Origin: Cavia porcellus
Taxonomy: Eukaryota > Chordata > Mammalia > Rodentia > Caviidae
Direction of reading: 5' to 3'
Length of the DNA stretch: 64,000 bases
Assembly (NCBI RefSeq): GCF_034190915.1
Contig: NW_026947625.1
Coordinates: forward strand, 496,001 to 560,000
Part shown: positions 12,540 to 24,308 of the stretch, in pieces
How positions within the stretch are numbered: position 1 is the first letter of the stretch
Layout: the number at the start of each line of letters is the position of its first letter
Notes under the pieces: generated by a model
Database searches by the model: none
Seen by the model: the letters and a program-made list of their open reading frames with translations, nothing else
What the model was told of the DNA's origin: nothing
Made by a program: the position numbers and the translations under genes

Positions 12540-12682
12540 GAAAAACATCACGGGGTGGTGTGATTCGGAGGGTCTGAATTAGGATAGGCAGTGAGTGGCA
12601 ATGTAAGATGGAGAAAAGCACCGCGGGGTGGTCAGCATGGGGAGGTCAGGGAACATGCAGTGGCAATGTAGGATAGGTTTCT
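12540..12682 (+). repeat. B element 6
   Basis: 143 bp, nine A monomers (603 bp) after element 5. It is the only copy whose preceding monomer has A rather than C at position 58. Downstream is the C28 type, whereas its positional copy (element 9) has G28, so one flank has been replaced. Confidence 0.92.
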
Positions 12683-12898
12683 GAAAAACATCGCGGGGTG
12701 GTGCGCATTCTATGGGTGTGTGTTACATTACATTCACTAGTAGGAATGAGAAAAACATCACGGGGTGGTGCGCATTGTATTGGTGTGTGTTACATTAGAT
12801 TCACTAGTAGGAGTGAGAAAAACATCACGGGGTGGTGCGCATTGCATTGGTGTGTGTTACATTACATTCACTAGTAGGAGTGAGAAAAACATCACGGG

Positions 12899-13207
12899 GT
12901 GGTGCGCATTGTATTGGTGTTGGTTACATTACATTCACTAGTTGGAGTGAGAAAAACATCACGGGGTGGTGCGCATTGTATGGGTGTGTGTTACATTACA
13001 TTCACTAGTAGGAGTGAGAAAAACATCACGGGGTGGTGCGCATTGTATGGGTGTGTTACATTACGTTCACTAGTAGGAGTGAGAAAAACATCACGGGGTG
13101 GTGCGCATTTTATGGGTGTCTGTTACATTAGATTCACTAGTAGGAGTGAGAAAAACATCACGGGGTGCTGCGCATTGTATGGGTGTGTGTTACATTACAT
13201 TCACTAG
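12899..13207 (+). repeat. ACGTTC cassette, copy 4
   Basis: Short form, carrying GTGTTGGTTAC and CTAGTTGGAG, both shared with the copy at 18,877. Confidence 0.8.
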
Positions 13208-14355
13208 TAGGAGTGAGAAAAACATCACGGGGTGGTGCGCATTGTATGGGTGTGTGTTACATTACATTCACTAGTAGGAGTGAGAAAAACATCACGGGGT
13301 GGTGCGCATTGTATGGGTGTGTGTTACATTACATTCACTAGTAGGAGTGAGAAAAACATCACGGGGTGGTGCGCATTGTATGGGTGTGTGTTACATTAGA
13401 TTCTCTAGTAGGAGTGAGAAAAACATCACGGGGTGGTGCGCATTGTATGGGTGTGTGTTACATTAGATTCACTAGTAGGAGTGAGAAAAACATCACGGGG
13501 TGGTGCGCATTGTATGGGTGTGTGTTACATTAGATTCACTAGTAGGAGTGAGAAAATCATCACGGGGTGGTGCGCATTGTATGGGTGTGTGTTACATTAC
13601 ATTCACTAGTAGGAGTGAGAAAAACATCACGGGGTGGTGCGCATTGTATGGGTGTGTGTTACATTAGATTCACTAGTAGGAGTGAGAAAAACATCACGGG
13701 GTGGTGCGCATTGTATGGGTGTTTGTTACATTACATTCACTAGTAGGAGTGAGAAAATCAACACGTGGTGGTGCGCATTGTATGGGTGTGTGTTACATTA
13801 CATTCACTAGTAGGAGTGCGAAAAACATCACGGGGTGGTGCGCATTGTATGGGTGTGTGTTACATTACATTCACTAGTAGGAGTGAGAAAAACATCACGG
13901 GGTGGTGCGCATTGTATGAGTGTGTGTTACATTAGATTCACTAGTAGGAGTGAGAAAAACATCACGGGGTCGTGCGCATTGTATGGGTGTGTGTTACATT
14001 ACATTCACTAGAAGGAGTAAGAAAAACATCACGGGGTGGTGCGCATTGTATGGGTGTGTGTTACATTACATTCACTAGTAGGATTGAGAAAAACATCACG
14101 GGGTGGTGCGCATTGTATGGGTGTGTGTTACATTAGATTCACTAGTAGGAGTGAGAAAATCATCACGGGGTGGTGCGCATTGTATGGGTGTGTGTTACAT
14201 TACATTCACTAGTATGAGTGAGAAAAACATCACGGGGTGGTGCGCATTGTATGGCTGTGTGTTACATTACATTCACTAGTAGGAGTGAGAAAAACATCAC
14301 GGGGTGGTGCGCATTGTATGGGTGTGTGTTACATTACATTCACTACTAGGAGTGA

Positions 14356-14498
14356 GAAAAACATCACGGGGTGGTGTGATTCGGAGGGTCTGAATTAGGA
14401 TAGGCAGTGAGTGGCAATGTAAGATGGAGAAAAGCACCGCGGGGTGGTCAGCATGGGGAGGTCAGGGAACATGCAGTGGCAATGTAGGATAGGTTTCT
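14356..14498 (+). repeat. B element 7
   Basis: 143 bp, with upstream C58 and downstream G11/C28. The next monomer reads CTAGTACGAG, a variant also found after elements 10, 12 and 14, so these four occupy the same slot of the higher-order repeat. Confidence 0.93.
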
Positions 14499-16052
14499 GA
14501 AAAACATCGCGGGGTGGTGCGCATTCTATGGGTGTGTGTTACATTACATTCACTAGTACGAGTGAGAAAAACATCACGGGGTGGTGCGCATTGTTTGGGT
14601 GTGTGTTACATTAGATTCATTAGTAGGAGTGAGAAAAACATCACGGGGTGGTGCGCATTGTATGGGTGTGTGTTACATTACATTCACTAGAAGGAGTGAG
14701 AAAAACATCACGGGGTGGTGCGCATTGTATGGGTGTGTGTTACATTACATTCACTAGTAGGATGAGAAAAACATCACGGGGTGGTGCGCATTGTATGGGT
14801 GTGTGTTACATTACATTCACTAGTAGGAGTGAGAAAAATATCACGGGGTGGTGCGCATTGCATGGGTGTGTGTTACATTACATTCACTAGTAGGAGTGAG
14901 AAAAACATCACGGGGTGGTGCGCATTGTATGGGTGTGTGTTACATTACATTCACTAGTAGGAGTGAGAAAAACATCACGAGGTGGTGCGCATTGTATGGG
15001 TGTGTGTTACATTACATTCACTAGTAGGAGTGAGAAAAACATCACGGGGTGGTGCGCATTGTATGGGTGTGTGTTACATTACATTCACTAATAGGAGTGC
15101 GAAAAACATCACGGGGTGGTGCGCATTGTATGGGTGTGTGTTACATTACATTCACTAGTAGGAGTGAGAAAAACATCACGGGGTGGTGCGCATTGTATGG
15201 GTGTGTGTTATATTAGATTCACTAGTAGGAGTGAGAAAAACATCACGGGGTGGTGCGCATTGTATGGGTGTGTGTTACATTACATTCACTAGTAGGAGTG
15301 AGAAAAACATCATGGGGTGGTGCGCATTGTTTGGGTGTGTGTTACATTAGATTCACTAGTACGAGTGAGAAAAACATCACGGGGTGGTGTGCAATGTATG
15401 GGTGTGTGTTACATTACATTCACTAGAAGGAGTGAGAAAAACATCACGGGGTGGTGCGCATTGTATGGGTGTGTGTTACATTACATTCACTAGTAGGATG
15501 AGAAAAACATCACGGGGTGGTGCGCATTGTATGGGTGTGTGTTACAATACATTCAATAGTAGGAGTGAGAAAAACATCACGGGGTGGTGCGCATTGTATG
15601 GGTGTTTGTTACATTAGATTCACTAGTAGGAGTGAGAATATCATCACGGGGTGGTGCGGATTGTATGGGTGTGTGTTACATTACATTCACTAGTAGGAGT
15701 GAGAAAAACATCACGGGGTGGTGCGCATTGTATGGGTGTGTGTTACATTACATTCACTAGTAGGAGTGAGAAAAACATCACGGGGTGGTGCGCATTGTAT
15801 GGGTGTGTGTTACATTACATTCACTAGTAGGAGTGAGAAAAACATCACGGGGTGGTGCGCATTGTATGGGTGTGTGTTACATTACATTCACTAGTAGGAG
15901 TGATAAAAACATCACGGGGTGGTGCGCATTGTATGGGTGTGTGTTACATTACATTCACTAGTAGGAGTGATAAAAACATCACGGGGTGGTGCGCATTGTA
16001 TGGGTGTGTGTTACATTACATTCACTAGTAGGAGTGAGAAAAACGTCACGGG

Positions 16053-16385
16053 GTGGTGCGCATTGTATGGGTGTGTGTTACATTACATTCACTAGTAGGA
16101 GTGAGAAAAACATCACGGGGTGGTGCGCATTGTATGGGTGTGTGTTACATTACATTCACTAGTAGGAGTGAGAAAAATATCACGGGGTGGTGCGCATTGT
16201 ATGGGTGTGTTACATTACATTCACTAGTAGCAGTGAGAAAAACATCACGGGGTGGTGCGCATTGTATGGGTGTGTGTTACATTAGATTCACTAGTAGGAG
16301 TGAGAAAATCATCACGGGGTGGTTCGCATCGTATGGGTGTGTGTTACATTAGATTCACTAGTAGGAGTGAGAAAATCATCACGGG
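16053..16385 (+). repeat. 333-bp local tandem duplication, copy 1
   Basis: Five monomers, one of them 65 bp. They carry the ATATCACGG, 65-bp/C62 and GGTTCGCATCG variants in that order. Confidence 0.82.
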
Positions 16386-16680
16386 GTGGTGCGCATTGTA
16401 TGGGTGTGTGTTACATTACATTCACTAGTAGGAGTGAGAAAAACATCACGGGGTGGTGCGCATTGTATGGGTGTGTGTTACATTACATTCACTAGTAGGA
16501 GTGAGAAAAATATCACGGGGTGGTGCGCATTGTATGGGTGTGTTACATTACATTCACTAGTAGCAGTGAGAAAAACATCACGGGGTGGTGCGCATTGTAT
16601 GGGTGTGTGTTACATTAGATTCACTAGTAGGAGTGAGAAAATCATCACGGGGTGGTTCGCATCGTATGGGTGTGTGTTAC
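16386..16680 (+). repeat. 333-bp local tandem duplication, copy 2
   Basis: Repeats the variant order of 16,053-16,352 exactly, then jumps to a 66-bp AGGATGAG monomer at about 16,690. This duplication is missing from the 21,764 copy of the region, so it arose, or was lost, after block L3 duplicated. Confidence 0.82.
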
Positions 16681-17771
16681 ATTACATTCACTAGTAGGAT
16701 GAGAAAAACATCACGGGGTGGTGCGCATTGTTTGGGTGTGTGTTACAATACATTCAATAGTAGGAGTGAGAAAAACATCACGGGGTGGTGCGCATTGTAT
16801 GGGTGTTTGTTACATTAGATTCACTAGTAGGAGTGAGAAAATCATCACGGGGTGGTGCGGATTGTATGGGTGTGTGTTACATTACATTCACTAGTAGGAG
16901 TGAGAAAAACATCACGGGGTGGTGCGCATTGTATGGGTGTGTGTTACATTACATTCACTAGTAGGAGTGAGAAAAACATCACGGGGTGGTGCGCATTATA
17001 TGGGTGTGTGTTACATTACATTCACTAGTAGGAGTGAGAAAAACATCACGGGGTGGTGCGCATTGTATGGGTGTGTGTTACATTACATTCACTAGTAGGA
17101 GTGAGAAAAACACCACGGGGTGGTGCGCATTGTATGGGTGTGTGTTACATTACATTCACTAGTAGGAGTGAGAAAAACATCACGGGGTGTGCGCATTGTA
17201 TGGGTGTGTGTTACATTACATTCACTAGTAGGAGTGAGAAAAATATCACGGGGTGGTGCGCATTGTATGGGTGTGTTACATTACATTCACTAGTAGCAGT
17301 GAGAAAAACATCACGGGGTGGTGCGCATTGTATGGGTGTGTGTTACATTAGATTCACTAGTAGGAGTGAGAAAATCATCACGGGGTGGTTCGCATTGTAT
17401 GGGTGTGTGTTACATTAGATTCACTAGTAGGAGTGAGAAAATCATCACGGGGTGGTGCGCATTTTATGGGTGTGTGTTACATTACATTCACTAGTAGGAT
17501 TGAGAAAAACATCACGGGGTCGTGCGCATTGTATGGGTGTGTGTTACATTAGATTCACTAGTAGGAGTGAGAAAATCATCACGGGGTGGTGCGCATTGTA
17601 TGGGTGTGCGTTACATTACATTCACTAGTATGAGTGAGAAAAACATCACGGGTTGGTGCGCATTGTATGGGTGTGTGTTACATTACATTCACTAGTAGGA
17701 GTGAGAAAAACATCACGGTGTGGTGCGCATTGTATGGGTGTGTGTTACATTACATTCACTACTAGGAGTGA

Positions 17772-17914
17772 GAAAAACATCACGGGGTGGTGTGATTCGG
17801 AGGGTCTGAATTAGGATAGGCAGTGAGTGGCAATGTAAGATGGAGAAAAGCACCGCGGGGTGGTCAGCATGGGGAGGTCAGGGAACATGCAGTGGCAATG
17901 TAGGATAGGTTTCT
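17772..17914 (+). repeat. B element 8
   Basis: 143 bp, the copy of element 5 at 5,978 bp. Upstream C58; downstream G28 type followed by the TTCTCTAG monomer, as after element 5. Confidence 0.93.
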
Positions 17915-18517
17915 GAAAAACATCGCGGGGTGGTGCGCATTGTATGGGTGTGTGTTACATTACATTCACTAGTAGGAGTGAGAAAAACATCACGGGGTGG
18001 TGCGCATTGTATGGGTGTGTGTTACATTAGATTCTCTAGTAGGAGTGAGAAAAACATCACGGGGTGGTGCGCATTGTATGGGTGTGTGTTACATTAGATT
18101 CACTAGTAGGAGTGAGAAAAACATCACGGGGTGGTGCGCATTGTATGGGTGTGTGTTACATTAGATTCACTAGTAGGAGTGAGAAAATCATCACGGGGTG
18201 GTGCGCATTGTATGGGTGTGTGTTACATTACATTCACTAGTAGGAGTGAGAAAAACATCACGGGGTGGTGCGCATTGTATGGGTGTGTGTTACATTAGAT
18301 TCACTAGTAGGAGTGAGAAAAACATCACGGGGTGGTGCACATTGTATGGGTGTTTGTTACATTACATTCACTAGTAGGAGTGAGAAAATCAACACGTGGT
18401 GGTGCGCATTGTATGGGTGTGTGTTACATTACATTCACTAGTAGGAGTGCGAAAAACATCACGGGGTGGTGCGCATTGTATGGGTGTGTGTTACATTACA
18501 TTCACTACTAGGAGTGA

Positions 18518-18660
18518 GAAAAACATCACGGGGTGGTGTGATTCGGAGGGTCTGAATTAGGATAGGCAGTGAGTGGCAATGTAAGATGGAGAAAAGCACC
18601 GCGGGGTGGTCAGCATGGGGAGGTCAGGGAACATGCAGTGGCAATGTAGGATAGGTTTCT
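18518..18660 (+). repeat. B element 9
   Basis: 143 bp, nine monomers after element 8, exactly as element 6 follows element 5. The downstream monomer has G28 and the next bases are ATTAGATTC, unlike element 6. Confidence 0.93.
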
Positions 18661-18876
18661 GAAAAACATCGCGGGGTGGTGCGCATTGTATGGGTGTGTG
18701 TTACATTAGATTCACTAGTAGGAGTGAGAAAAACATCACGGGGTGGTGCGCATTGTATTGGTGTGTGTTACATTAGATTCACTAGTAGGAGTGAGAAAAA
18801 CATCACGGGGTGGTGCGCATTGCATTGGTGTGTGTTACATTACATTCACTAGTAGGAGTGAGAAAAACATCACGGG

Positions 18877-19185
18877 GTGGTGCGCATTGTATTGGTGTTG
18901 GTTACATTACATTCACTAGTTGGAGTGAGAAAAACATCACGGGGTGGTGCGCATTGTATGGGTGTGTGTTACATTACATTCACTAGTAGGAGTGAGAAAA
19001 ACATCACGGGGTGGTGCGCATTGTATGGGTGTGTTACATTACGTTCACTAGTAGGAGTGAGAAAAACATCACGGGGTGGTGCGCATTTTATGGGTGTCTG
19101 TTACATTAGATTCACTAGTAGGAGTGAGAAAAACATTACGGGGTGCTGCGCATTGTATGGGTGTGTGTTACATTACATTCACTAG
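18877..19185 (+). repeat. ACGTTC cassette, copy 5
   Basis: Near-identical to copy 4, 5,978 bp away. One visible difference is CATTACGGGG at about 19,134. Confidence 0.8.
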
Positions 19186-20266
19186 TAGGAGTGAGAAAAA
19201 CATCACGGGGTGGTGCGCATTGTATGGGTGTGTGTTACATTACATTCACTAGTAGGAGTGAGAAAAACATCACGGGGTGGTGCGCATTGTATGGGTGTGT
19301 GTTACATTACATTCACTAGTAGGAGTGAGAAAAACATCACGGGGTGGTGCGCATTGTATGGGTGTGTGTTACATTAGATTCTCTAGTAGGAGTGAGAAAA
19401 ACATCACGGGGTGGTGCGCATTGTATGGGTGTGTGTTACATTAGATTCACTAGTAGGAGTGAGAAAAACATCACGGGGTGGTGCGCATTGTATGGGTGTG
19501 TGTTACATTAGATTCACTAGTAGGAGTGAGAAAATCATCACGGGGTGGTGCGCATTGTATGGGTGTGTGTTACATTACATTCACTAGTAGGAGTGAGAAA
19601 AACATCACGGGGTGGTGCGCATTGTATGGGTGTGTGTTACATTAGATTCACTAGTAGGAGTGAGAAAATCAACACGTGGTGGTGCGCATTGTATGGGTAT
19701 GTGTTACATTACATTCACTAGTAGGAGTGCGAAAAACATCACGGGGTGTGGCGCATTGTATGGGTGTGTGTTACATTACATTCACTAGTAGGAGTGAGAA
19801 AAACATCACGGGGTGGTGCGCATTGTATGAGTGTGTGTTACATTAGATTCACTAGTAGGAGTGAGAAAAACATCACGGGGTCGTGCGCATTGTATGGGTG
19901 TGTGTTACATTACATTCACTAGAAGGAGTAAGAAAAACATCACGGGGTGGTGCGCATTGTATGGGTGTTTGTTACATTACATTCACTAGTAGGATTGAGA
20001 AAAACATCACGGGGTGGTGCGCATTGTATGGGTGTGTGTTACATTAGATTCACTAGTAGGAGTGAGAAAATCATCACGGGGTGGTTCGCATTGTATGGGT
20101 GTGTGTTACATTACATTCACTAGTATGAGTGAGAAAAACATCACGGGGTGGTGCGCATTGTATGGGTGTGTGTTACATTACATTCACTAGTAGGAGTGAG
20201 AAAAACATCACGGGGTGGTGCGCATTGTATGGGTGTGTGTTACATTACATTCACTACTAGGAGTGA

Positions 20267-20409
20267 GAAAAACATCACGGGGTGGTGTGATTCGGAGGGT
20301 CTGAATTAGGATAGGCAGTGAGTGGCAATGTAAGATGGAGAAAAGCACCGCGGGGTGGTCAGCATGGGGAGGTCAGGGAACATGCAGTGGCAATGTAGGA
20401 TAGGTTTCT
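20267..20409 (+). repeat. B element 10
   Basis: 143 bp, 1,749 bp after element 9. Downstream G11/C28 and the CTAGTACGAG monomer place it in the same slot as elements 7, 12 and 14. Confidence 0.93.
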
Positions 20410-22416
20410 GAAAAACATCGCGGGGTGGTGCGCATTCTATGGGTGTGTGTTACATTACATTCACTAGTACGAGTGAGAAAAACATCACGGGGTGGTGCGC
20501 ATTGTATGGGTGTGTGTTACATTACATTCACTAGTAGGAGTGAGAAAAATATCACGGGGTGGTGCGCATTGTATGGGTGTGTGTTACATTACATTCACTA
20601 GTAGGAGTGAGAAAAACATCACGGGGTGGTGCGCATTGTATGGGTGTGTGTTACATTACATTCACTAGTAGGAGTGAGAAAAACATCACGGGGTGGTGCG
20701 CATTGTATGGGTGTGTGTTACATTACATTCACTAGTAGGAGTGAGAAAAACATCACGGGGTGGTGCGCATTGTATGGGTGTGTGTTACATTACATTCACT
20801 AATAGGAGTGCGAAAAACATCACGGGGTGGTGCGCATTGTATGGGTGTGTGTTACATTACATTCACTAGTAGGAGTGAGAAAAACATCACGGGGTGGTGC
20901 GCATTGTATGGGTGTGTGTTATATTAGATTCACTAGTAGGAGTGAGAAAAACATCACGGGGTGGTGCGCATTGTATGGGTGTGTGTTACATTACATTCAC
21001 TAGTAGGAGTGAGAAAAACATCATGGGGTGGTGCGCATTGTTTGGGTGTGTGTTACATTAGATTCACTAGTACGAGTGAGAAAAACATCACGGGGTGGTG
21101 TGCAATGTATGGGTGTGTGTTACATTACATTCACTAGAAGGAGTGAGAAAAACATCAAGGGGTGGTGCGCATTGTATGGGTGTGTGTTACATTACATTCA
21201 CTAGTAGGATGAGAAAAACATCACGGGGTGGTGCGCATTGTATGGGTGTGTGTTACAATACATTCAATAGTAGGAGTGAGAAAAACATCACGGGGTGGTG
21301 CGCATTGCATGGGTGTTTGTTACATTAGATTCACTAGTAGGAGTGAGAAAATCATCACGGGGTGGTGCGGATTGTATGGGTGTGTGTTACATTACATTCA
21401 CTAGTAGGAGTGAGAAAAACATCACGGGGTGGTGCGCATTGTATGGGTGTGTGTTACATTACATTCACTAGTAGGAGTGAGAAAAACATCACGGGGTGGT
21501 GCGCATTGTATGGGTGTGTGTTACATTACATTCACTAGTAGGAGTGAGAAAAACATCACGGGGTGGTGCGCATTGTATGGGTGTGTGTTACATTACATTC
21601 ACTAGTAGGAGTGATAAAAACATCACGGGGTGGTGCGCATTGTATGGGTGTGTGTTACATTACATTCACTAGTAGGAGTGATAAAAACATCACGGGGTGG
21701 TGCGCATTGTATGGGTGTGTGTTACATTACATTCACTAGTAGGAGTGAGAAAAACGTCACGGGGTGGTGCGCATTGTATGGGTGTGTGTTACATTACATT
21801 CACTAGTAGGAGTGAGAAAAACATCACGGGGTGGTGCGCATTGTATGGGTGTGTGTTACATTACATTCACTAGTAGGAGTGAGAAAAATATTACGGGGTG
21901 GTGCGCATTGTATGGGTGTGTTACATTACATTCACTAGTAGCAGTGAGAAAAACATCACGGGGTGGTGCGCATTGTATGGGTGTGTGTTACATTAGATTC
22001 ACTAGTAGGAGTGAGAAAATCATCACGGGGTGGTTCGCATCGTATGGGTGTGTGTTACATTAGATTCACTAGTAGGAGTGAGAAAATCATCACGGGGTGG
22101 TGCGCATTTTATGGGTGTGTGTTACATTACATTCACTAGTAGGATTGAGAAAAACATCACGGGGTGGTGCGCATTGTATGGGTGTGTGTTACATTAGATT
22201 CACTAGTAGGAGTGAGAAAATCATCACGGGGTGGTGCGCATTGTATGGGTGTGTGTTACATTACATTCACTAGTATGAGTGAGAAAAACATCACGGGGTG
22301 GTGCGCATTGTATGGGTGTGTGATACATTACATTCACTAGTAGGAGTGAGAAAAACATCACGGGGTGGTGCGCATTGTATGGGTGTGTGTTACATTACAT
22401 TCACTACTAGGAGTGA

Positions 22417-22559
22417 GAAAAACATCACGGGGTGGTGTGATTCGGAGGGTCTGAATTAGGATAGGCAGTGAGTGACAATGTAAGATGGAGAAAAGCACCG
22501 CGGGGTGGTCAGCATGGGGAGGTCAGGGAACATGCAGTGGCAATTTAGGATAGGTTTCT
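22417..22559 (+). repeat. B element 11
   Basis: 143 bp. It carries CAATTTAGG in the second-half tail where most copies read CAATGTAGG, shared only with elements 13 and 15. It also has a private GAGTGACAATG in the first-half tail. Confidence 0.93.
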
Positions 22560-24165
22560 GAAAAACATCGCGGGGTGGTGCGCATTCTATGGGTGTGTGT
22601 TACATTACATTCACTAGTAGGAGTGAGAAAAACATCACGGGGTGGTGCGCATTGTTTGGGTGTGTGTTACATTAGATTCACTAGTAGGAGTGAGAAAAAC
22701 ATCACGGGGTGGTGCGCATTGTATGGGTGTGTGTTACATTACATTCACTAGTAGGAGTGAGAAAAACATCACGGGGTGGTGCGCATTGTATGGGTGTGTG
22801 TTACATTACATTCACTAGTAGAATGAGAAAAACATCACGGGGTGGTGCGCATTGTATGGGTGTGTGTTACATTACATTCACTAGTAGAATGAGAAAAACA
22901 TCACGGGGTGGTGCGCATTGTATGGGTGTGTGTTACATTACATTCAATAGTAGGAGTGAGAAAAACATCACGGGGTGGTGCGCATTGTATGGGTGTTTGT
23001 TACATTAGATTCACTAGTAGGAGTGAGAAAATCATCACGGGGTGGGGCCCATTGTATGGGTGTGTGTTACAATAGATTCACTAGTAGGAGTGAGAAAAAC
23101 ATCACGGGGTGGTGCGCATTGTATGGGTGTGTGTTACATTAGATTCACTAGTAGGAGTGAGAAAAACATCACGGGGTGGTGCGCATTGTATGGGTGTGTG
23201 TTAAATTAGATTCTCTAGTAGGAGTGAGAAAAACATCACGGGGTGGTGCGCATTGTATGGGTGTGTGTTACATTAGATTCACTAGTAGGAGTGAGAAAAA
23301 CATCACGGGGTGGTGCGCATTGTATGGGTGTGTGTTACATTAGATTCACTAGTAGGAGTGAGAAAATCATCACGGGGTGGTGCGCATTGTATGGGTGTGT
23401 GTTACATTACATTCACTAGTAGGAGTGAGAAAAACATCACGGGGTGGTGCGCATTGTATGGGTGTGTGTTACATTAGATTCACTAGTAGGAGTGAGAAAA
23501 ACATCACGGGGTGGTGCGCATTGTATGGGTGTTTGTTACATTACATTCACTAGTAGGAGTGAGAAAATCAACACGTGGTGGTGCGCATTGTATGGGTGTG
23601 TGTTACATTACATTCACTAGTAGGAGTGCGAAAAACATCACGGGGTGGTGCGCATTGTATGGGTGTGTGTTACATTACATTCACTAGTAGGAGTGAGAAA
23701 AACATCACGGGGTGGTGCGCATTGTATGAGTGTGTGTTACATTAGATTCACTAGTAGGAGTGAGAAAAACATCACGGGGTCGTGCGCATTGTATGGGTGT
23801 GTGTTACATTACATTCACTAGAAGGAGTAAGAAAAACATCACGGGGTGGTGCGCATTGTATGGGTGTTTGTTACATTACATTCACTAGTAGGATTGAGAA
23901 AAACATCACGGGGTGGTGCGCATTGTATGGGTGTGTGTTACATTAGATTCACTAGTAGGAGTGAGAAAATCATCACGGGGTGGTTCGCATTGTATGGGTG
24001 TGTGTTACATTACATTCACTAGTATGAGTGAGAAAAACATCACGGGGTGGTGCGCATTGTATGGGTGTGTGTTACATTACATTCACTAGTAGGAGTGAGA
24101 AAAACATCACGGGGTGGTGCGCATTGTATGGGTGTGTGTTACATTACATTCACTACTAGGAGTGA

Positions 24166-24308
24166 GAAAAACATCACGGGGTGGTGTGATTCGGAGGGTC
24201 TGAATTAGGATAGGCAGTGAGTGGCAATGTAAGATGGAGAAAAGCACCGCGGGGTGGTCAGCATGGGGAGGTCAGGGAACATGCAGTGGCAATGTAGGAT
24301 AGGTTTCT
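24166..24308 (+). repeat. B element 12
   Basis: 143 bp, 1,749 bp after element 11, matching the element 9 to 10 spacing. CAATGTAGG type, followed by the CTAGTACGAG monomer. Confidence 0.93.

Larger units (their letters stand above)
11700..16380 (+). repeat. Long duplicated block L3, copy 1 (B elements 5-7)
   Basis: Matches 17,678-22,090. The offset is 5,978 bp at B elements 5 and 6, 5,911 bp at B element 7 and 5,711 bp at markers 15,384 and 16,053. The first step is one monomer (GTTTGTTAC near 13,720) absent from copy 2. The second is three monomers (200 bp, one of them 66 bp) between about 14,570 and 14,830, also absent from copy 2. Confidence 0.85.
17678..22090 (+). repeat. Long duplicated block L3, copy 2 (B elements 8-10)
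   Basis: Second copy of 11,700-16,380 with the same order of B elements and variant monomers apart from the two losses noted there. Its right part overlaps the first unit of the 3.9-kb higher-order repeat, so it is the link between the older 6-kb duplication and the later 3.9-kb expansion (inferred order). Confidence 0.85.
18518..22416 (+). repeat. 3.9-kb higher-order repeat, unit 1
   Basis: 3,899 bp from B element 9 to just before B element 11. Two B elements 1,749 bp apart divide it into a short and a long A tract. Markers in order are CAACACGTGG, GTATGAGTG, CTAGTACGAG after element 10, the ATATTAGATTC monomer, GTGCAATG, AGGATGAG and GGTTCGCATCG. Confidence 0.87.
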
